Source: an uncultured Eubacteriales bacterium (GTDB lineage: Bacteria > Bacillota_A > Clostridia > Christensenellales > Aristaeellaceae). Taken from it: 9,929 bases of DNA. The notes below the pieces were generated by a model. That model worked only from the letters and a program-made list of their open reading frames with translations. It did no database searches and had not been told where the DNA came from. Shown one piece after another: positions 6,740 to 9,929 of the stretch (position 1 is its first letter; the number at the start of each line of letters is the position of its first letter). The translations under genes were made by a program, and so were the position numbers. Location of the stretch: positions 1-9,929 of the forward strand of contig CADCQZ010000390.1 in the NCBI GenBank assembly GCA_902803675.1, in the 5' to 3' direction.

Positions 6740-6835
6740 ATGGACAATATCAGGTTTCCCGATATCCGGGGCCCGGCAAAGCACCGGATCATCCGGCGGG
6801 ACCCACCGCATATTTGTAAAGATGTTATGTGTTAA
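6740..6835 (+). CDS. Possible 31-residue basic small protein, unknown function
   Basis: An ATG at 6740 stands 8 bases after a good ribosome binding site, AAGGGAGG (6724-6731), and opens a 31-codon frame ending in TAA at 6833-6835. The peptide starts MDNIRFPDIRG, is rich in Arg, His and Pro, and ends with two cysteines (C26 and C31, spaced CKDVMC). The same frame stays open upstream to an ATG at 6665 (56 codons in all), but that ATG has no clear ribosome binding site. I do not recognise the peptide. A perfect palindrome lies inside the frame (6784-6796), so the stretch could instead be an untranslated or regulatory RNA. The support is the ribosome binding site and the open frame only. Confidence 0.35.
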   Translation: MDNIRFPDIRGPAKHRIIRRDPPHICKDVMC

Positions 6836-6871
6836 ATGTAATCACTTCGGCATTCTTGCGTCACAAAGCTT

Positions 6872-6880
6872 TGATACAAT
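6872..6880 (+). promoter_or_regulatory. Extended -10 promoter of the peptidoglycan-binding protein gene
   Basis: TACAAT (6875-6880) is preceded by TG one base upstream (6872-6873), the extended -10 form that can work without a good -35. The base stretch 17 bp upstream (ATTCTT, 6852-6857) is a poor -35. Transcription would start near 6887, leaving a leader of about 33 bases that contains the strong AAGGAGGAG site (6904-6912). Confidence 0.5.
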
Positions 6881-6919
6881 CACGGATGCAATGGATCCTA
6901 TAGAAGGAGGAGTATTCAC

Positions 6920-8236
6920 ATGAAAAGACTGATCGCGATCCTGCTCGTCGTCGCCACGCTGATGCCGCTCACCATGGCTTTTGCGGCGGAATATAATCTC
7001 GGTGACCGGATACTGACCAAAGGCATGACCGGCACGGACGTCAAGCAGGCTCAGCAGAGGCTGATCCACTACCTGTACATGGAAGGCAAGGCCAACAGCA
7101 CCTTCAACAACGCGATGCTGGCAGCCGTCAAAGACTTCCAGAAGAGGAACGACCTGAAGGTCAACGGCATCATCGACGCCGGCACGGCGAAAAAGCTCAA
7201 GAGCACGACCGCCAAATACGCCGACAATCCCCTGGCGCCGGACTATGTGCTCAAACCCGGTGACAAGGGTGAGGCCGTCAAGGTGCTGCAGCGTCATCTG
7301 CGCGCTACCTATTACTATAACGGCAGCATCACCGGCAAGTATGATGTCTACACCACCAACGCCGTCAAGAACTTCCAGCGCTCCGCGGGCCTGACCGTGG
7401 ACGGCAAAGCCGGCAAAAACACCAAGACCCTGCTCTACAACCGCAAGGCGGCCATCTTCAACGGCGGTCTTCCCCTGCGTGACCTGAGCCAGGGCGACCG
7501 GGGCTATGACGTGTACGCCATCCAGCAGAAGCTCTACAACCTGAACTACCTGGCCAGCGCGCCCACCGGTGTCTACAACGCCGCCACCACCGCTGCCATG
7601 AAGAAGTTCGAGAGCAAGAACGGCCTCAACCAGACCGGCAAATTCACCGCCACCACCCGCCGTTATCTGTATCCTTCCCTGGTGGATGCCCGGATCGAGC
7701 AGAACTGGCGCGCCAAGGACACCAAGGATGACAAATACGTGCCCCGTACCCTGAAGCTGTACAGCAAGGGCGACGACGTGGCGGCCGCTCAGATGAAGCT
7801 CAAGGCTGCCGGCTATCTGCTGGACAAGGCCGACGGTGTGTTCGGTCAGTCCACCAAGAAGGCTGTCATCGCCGTGCAGAACGACTACAACCTGGATCCC
7901 GACGGTGTCATCGGACCCGCCACCTGGGCCGTGATCCGCACCTTCAACGTGCAGAACGCCGATCCCAAGACCGTGGACGTGACCCGCACCGGTACCGTGG
8001 CTCCCAAGCTGCTCCGCGCCGGCGACAGGAACTCCAACGTGACGCTGCTGCAGCAGTACCTGATCAAGCTGGGCTACCTGCCCCTGGGTGAGGACGACGG
8101 CATCTTCGGTGCCAGGACCACCAAGGCGGTCAAGAAGTTCCAGAAGGCTCACAACCTGGTGGCGGACGGCATCGTGGGCACCAAGACCCTCGTGGCCTTA
8201 CATGAAGCCCTGGGCATCCAGTGGATCGTCAAATAA
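6920..8236 (+). CDS. Secreted protein with five peptidoglycan-binding (PG_binding_1) repeats
   Basis: A 438-residue exported protein. It has a signal peptide (MKR, then a hydrophobic core to about residue 18) with a probable cleavage site after AFA at 20-22. The mature part is five repeats of the PG_binding_1 type, at about 33-92, 111-172, 188-250, 278-338 and 364-427. Each follows the pattern L..G..G.DV...Q..L, then a G.Y/F element, then T..AVK.FQ..N.L..DG..G..T...L. Repeats 4 and 5 are the best conserved (DGVFGQSTKKAV, DGIFGARTTKAV); repeat 3 has lost part of the DG..G segment. A charged linker (about 254-276, rich in Lys and Asp) separates repeats 3 and 4. No amidase, peptidase, transpeptidase or lysozyme domain is present, so the protein probably binds the cell wall without cutting it; this is inference. 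Ribosome binding site AAGGAGGAG lies about 8 bases before the ATG. Its codons strongly favour AAC, AAG and ACC, compatible with high expression. Its 3' end overlaps truA by 39 bp. Confidence 0.88.
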   Translation: MKRLIAILLVVATLMPLTMAFAAEYNLGDRILTKGMTGTDVKQAQQRLIHYLYMEGKANSTFNNAMLAAVKDFQKRNDLKVNGIIDAGTAKKLKSTTAKYADNPLAPDYVLKPGDKGEAVKVLQRHLRATYYYNGSITGKYDVYTTNAVKNFQRSAGLTVDGKAGKNTKTLLYNRKAAIFNGGLPLRDLSQGDRGYDVYAIQQKLYNLNYLASAPTGVYNAATTAAMKKFESKNGLNQTGKFTATTRRYLYPSLVDARIEQNWRAKDTKDDKYVPRTLKLYSKGDDVAAAQMKLKAAGYLLDKADGVFGQSTKKAVIAVQNDYNLDPDGVIGPATWAVIRTFNVQNADPKTVDVTRTGTVAPKLLRAGDRNSNVTLLQQYLIKLGYLPLGEDDGIFGARTTKAVKKFQKAHNLVADGIVGTKTLVALHEALGIQWIVK

Positions 8237-8983
8237 ATCAAAGGGATCCGGATAGATCACCTTCATCAAGGTAAGCCCTTTAGCCGGCGCGGTCGCGCCG
8301 GCTTTTTGTCTGTCCAGGGTGAGCAGCGCTTCCCGGACCTGATCCGGGCCCGTCTCGCGGAGACCGGCCTGTACCAGAGTGCCCGTCAGGATACGGACCA
8401 TGTTGTAGAGAAAACCGCTGCCCTCATAGGTGATCGTCACATTGCCGTCCCTGCGGTCGATCCTCACCGCTCTTAATTCCCGGACAGTGGAATGGGCCGG
8501 ACGCCTGTCGGAGGAAAAAGCCCTGAAATCATGCTCTCCCAGGAGGATCCGGGCGCACGTCTCCATGGCCTTCAGATCAAGCGTCCGCATGAGCGCCCAC
8601 TGGTATCTGCGCCGGAACACATCCGTCCAGGGCGCTTCCCGGATCTCGTAGCGGTATATCTTTCCCGAAGCGCTCAGCCTGGGATGGAATCTCTCCGGCG
8701 CCTTTTTCAGGTCCAGGACCGCGATATCCTCCGGAAGATAGGACCGAAGCGCGTCAAGAAGCGCTGCAGGATCGAGAGGACGCGCGAGATCGAAAGCCGC
8801 CACCTGCCCCAGAGCGTGGACGCCCGCGTCCGTCCTGCCGGCGCCGCTGACAGTGACCGGTCCCTCCAGAAGGCGTGACAGAACGGTCTGAAGTTTTTCC
8901 GTGATCGTGTTGGAAGTGTTGCCCTGGCGCTGCCAGCCCTGATACCGGCTGCCGTCGTAGGACAAGAGCATCGCGTACCGCAT
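8198..8983 (-). CDS. truA: tRNA pseudouridine(38-40) synthase TruA
   Basis: TruA converts uridines 38, 39 and 40 in the anticodon arm of many tRNAs to pseudouridine, in the cytoplasm. The 261-residue protein begins MRYAMLLSYDGSRYQGWQRQ. It carries the catalytic motif GRTDAGVHA with Asp52, then FHPRLSASGKIYRYEI (99-114), HDFRAFSS (151-158), GFLYNMVRIL (190-199) and the conserved C-terminal AGATAPAKGL (228-237). I chose the ATG at 8983 because GGGAGG (8989-8994) lies 5 bases upstream and the protein then starts at the family's usual point; an in-frame ATG at 9028 would add 15 unlikely residues. About 16 residues after KVIYP extend beyond the usual end, and these codons overlap the 3' end of the convergent peptidoglycan-binding gene. 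No clear promoter is seen in the 48 bp upstream to the ppk2 terminator, so truA may rely on read-through from ppk2. Confidence 0.95.
   Translation of the reverse strand: MRYAMLLSYDGSRYQGWQRQGNTSNTITEKLQTVLSRLLEGPVTVSGAGRTDAGVHALGQVAAFDLARPLDPAALLDALRSYLPEDIAVLDLKKAPERFHPRLSASGKIYRYEIREAPWTDVFRRRYQWALMRTLDLKAMETCARILLGEHDFRAFSSDRRPAHSTVRELRAVRIDRRDGNVTITYEGSGFLYNMVRILTGTLVQAGLRETGPDQVREALLTLDRQKAGATAPAKGLTLMKVIYPDPFDLFDDPLDAQGFM
8282..8307 (+). terminator. Intrinsic terminator of the peptidoglycan-binding gene, inside truA
   Basis: AGCCGGCGCG (8282-8291) and CGCGCCGGCT (8294-8303) are perfect complements, a 10-bp GC-rich stem closed by a minimal loop (in practice 9 bp with a GGTC tetraloop), followed by five T (8303-8307). 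It lies 46 bases after the peptidoglycan-binding gene's stop and acts in the plus direction only. On the minus strand the stem is followed by TAAAGGG, with no T-run. The hairpin is made from truA codons 228-234 (AGATAPA). Confidence 0.8.
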
Positions 8984-9031
8984 AAAGGCCTCCCTGTTTG
9001 AAAAATGTGCCGCCGACCGGGGCCGCATCCT

Positions 9032-9061
9032 AAAACACCCCGGCCTTTCAGGCTCGGGGTG
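9032..9061 (-). terminator. Intrinsic terminator of ppk2
   Basis: On the minus strand CACCCCG (9055-9061) pairs with CGGGGTG (9036-9042), and an inner GCC (9051-9053) pairs with GGC (9043-9045) with one bulged base. The stem is followed by TTTT (9032-9035). It lies 21 bases after the ppk2 stop and before truA. The short T-run suggests it may be leaky. Confidence 0.65.
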
Positions 9062-9082
9062 CTGCCCTGCGGATCGCGTCCG

Positions 9083-9910
9083 TCAGCCGATCAGATGCTC
9101 GAAATGCTCTTCGCAGGCCTTTTCCAGAGCCTTGACGATGATCCTGAGGGTCTTGATGCGGGCGTATTTCTTGTCGTTCGATTCGATGATGTGCCAGGGA
9201 GCGTTCCGGGTGCTGGTCTTGCGCAGCATCTCGTTCACGGCCATCTCATACTGGGGCCACTTTTCGCGGTTGCGCCAGTCCTCTTCCGTGATCTTCCACT
9301 GCTTCTCCGGGGTATTCTGCCGCTCCGTGAACCGGGCGAGCTGGGTCTCCTGATCGATATGGATCCAGAACTGGATGACCACCGCGCCCCAGTCCGTCAG
9401 CTGGCGCTCGAACTCGTTGATCTCGTTGTAGGCCCGCTTCCAGTCTTTTTCCGCGCAGAAGCCCTCCAGCCTCTCCACCATCACCCGGCCGTACCAGGTG
9501 CGGTCGAAAATGCAGATATGCCCCGTGCGGGGCAGCCGCGTCCAGAACCGCCACAGGTACTGCCTGTTGAGCTCATGGGGCAGCGGGGAGGCGATGGGAT
9601 GCACGTCGAACCCCCGGGGATCCAGAGGATAGGCGACGCGGCGGATATTGCCGCCCTTGCCCGCGGCGTCCCAGCCCTCATAGCACAGGATCACCGGGAT
9701 CTTTTTGCGGTAGATGATATTATGCAGTTCACTCAGGCGGCTCTGGAGTTTTTTCAGTTCCTTTTTGTATTCGTCGTCATCGATCGACGGCGACAGGTCC
9801 ACCTCGCTCAGATCGGGCATTTTATTCAGGGGAAACTCCTCTGAGAAAGGCTCGCCCACATACCGGCCGTGATCCAGGCCGTGCTGGATGGTATCCCTCA
9901 GGAGCTTCAT
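9083..9910 (-). CDS. ppk2: Polyphosphate kinase 2 family protein (single domain)
   Basis: A single-domain Ppk2 of about 275 residues, a P-loop kinase that transfers phosphate between polyphosphate and nucleotides. Walker A is EGWDAAGKGG (78-87) and Walker B is IFDRTWYGRV (134-143, D136, R137). The lid region ITEEDWRNREKW (207-218) and NAPWHIIESNDKKYAR (236-251) are also typical. LDPRGFDVHPI (96-106) and the WYGRVMVERLEGF run resemble enzymes that phosphorylate AMP (class II, PAP-like) more than the class I NRSWYNR pattern, but the class call is tentative. Class II proteins are often two fused domains, and this one is single. The ATG at 9910 is chosen because GAGGGA (9915-9920) lies 4 bases upstream. 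A GTG at 9922 is also possible, and the frame is open to the window edge, so a farther start cannot be excluded. ppk1 lies about 5 kb away on the same strand. Confidence 0.92.
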   Translation of the reverse strand: MKLLRDTIQHGLDHGRYVGEPFSEEFPLNKMPDLSEVDLSPSIDDDEYKKELKKLQSRLSELHNIIYRKKIPVILCYEGWDAAGKGGNIRRVAYPLDPRGFDVHPIASPLPHELNRQYLWRFWTRLPRTGHICIFDRTWYGRVMVERLEGFCAEKDWKRAYNEINEFERQLTDWGAVVIQFWIHIDQETQLARFTERQNTPEKQWKITEEDWRNREKWPQYEMAVNEMLRKTSTRNAPWHIIESNDKKYARIKTLRIIVKALEKACEEHFEHLIG

Positions 9911-9929
9911 GGCGTCCCTCACAGCGGTC

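Noticed and set aside
6842..8152. A 436-codon minus-strand frame opposite the peptidoglycan-binding gene
   Set aside because: It is low-complexity, Gly/Val/His-rich sequence mirroring the repeated codons of the real gene, which has a signal peptide and a strong ribosome binding site.
8984..9028. Longer TruA start at ATG 9028
   Set aside because: The extra 15 residues do not match the family N-terminus, and a clear ribosome binding site (8989-8994) supports the ATG at 8983.

Overview
The window looks like an ordinary, gene-dense chromosomal region of a fairly GC-rich bacterium. Strong Shine-Dalgarno sites (AGGAGG-type), sigma-70-like promoters, an ECF-transporter ATPase pair and a secreted protein built from peptidoglycan-binding repeats point to the Bacillota, probably a Clostridia-type gut or rumen lineage. 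That placement is inference at low confidence. There is no integrase, transposase, CRISPR array or phage gene, and I did not find an undescribed multi-gene system.

Layout. On the minus strand at the left end, a hotdog-fold acyl-CoA thioesterase (977-1453) is followed by ecfA1 (137-958) and the start of ecfA2 (1-146, cut by the window edge). The gaps are short and the two ecfA genes overlap. A plus-strand tRNA-Arg(CCU) with its own promoter and terminator lies at 1494-1647. Next, on the minus strand, a membrane-anchored divergent metallophosphoesterase (3990-5084) sits 23 bp upstream of polyphosphate kinase 1 (ppk1, 1666-3966) in an apparent two-gene operon. A 157-bp intergenic region with back-to-back promoters separates that operon from plus-strand radA (5242-6636). 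The interval from 6637 to 6919 holds a possible 31-codon small gene, two short palindromes and the promoter of the next gene. That gene (6920-8236) encodes a secreted protein with five peptidoglycan-binding repeats and no recognisable enzyme domain. It converges on, and overlaps by 39 bp, minus-strand truA (8198-8983). Upstream of truA on the same strand is a single-domain polyphosphate kinase 2 (9083-9910), which has its own terminator.

How the genes relate. A polyphosphate theme runs through the right two-thirds. Ppk1 makes polyphosphate from ATP, and Ppk2-type enzymes transfer phosphate between polyphosphate and nucleotides. The metallophosphoesterase co-transcribed with ppk1 is a candidate partner, but its active-site motifs are partly degenerate. 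RadA (recombination), TruA (tRNA pseudouridylation), the tRNA and the ECF ATPases (vitamin or metal uptake) are housekeeping functions.

The most interesting points are: (1) the best intrinsic terminator for the peptidoglycan-binding gene is formed inside the opposing truA coding sequence, by the codons of a conserved TruA motif; (2) the altered catalytic motifs of the metallophosphoesterase paired with ppk1; (3) the small ORF and palindromes at 6665-6835; and (4) a long acidic tail on Ppk1.
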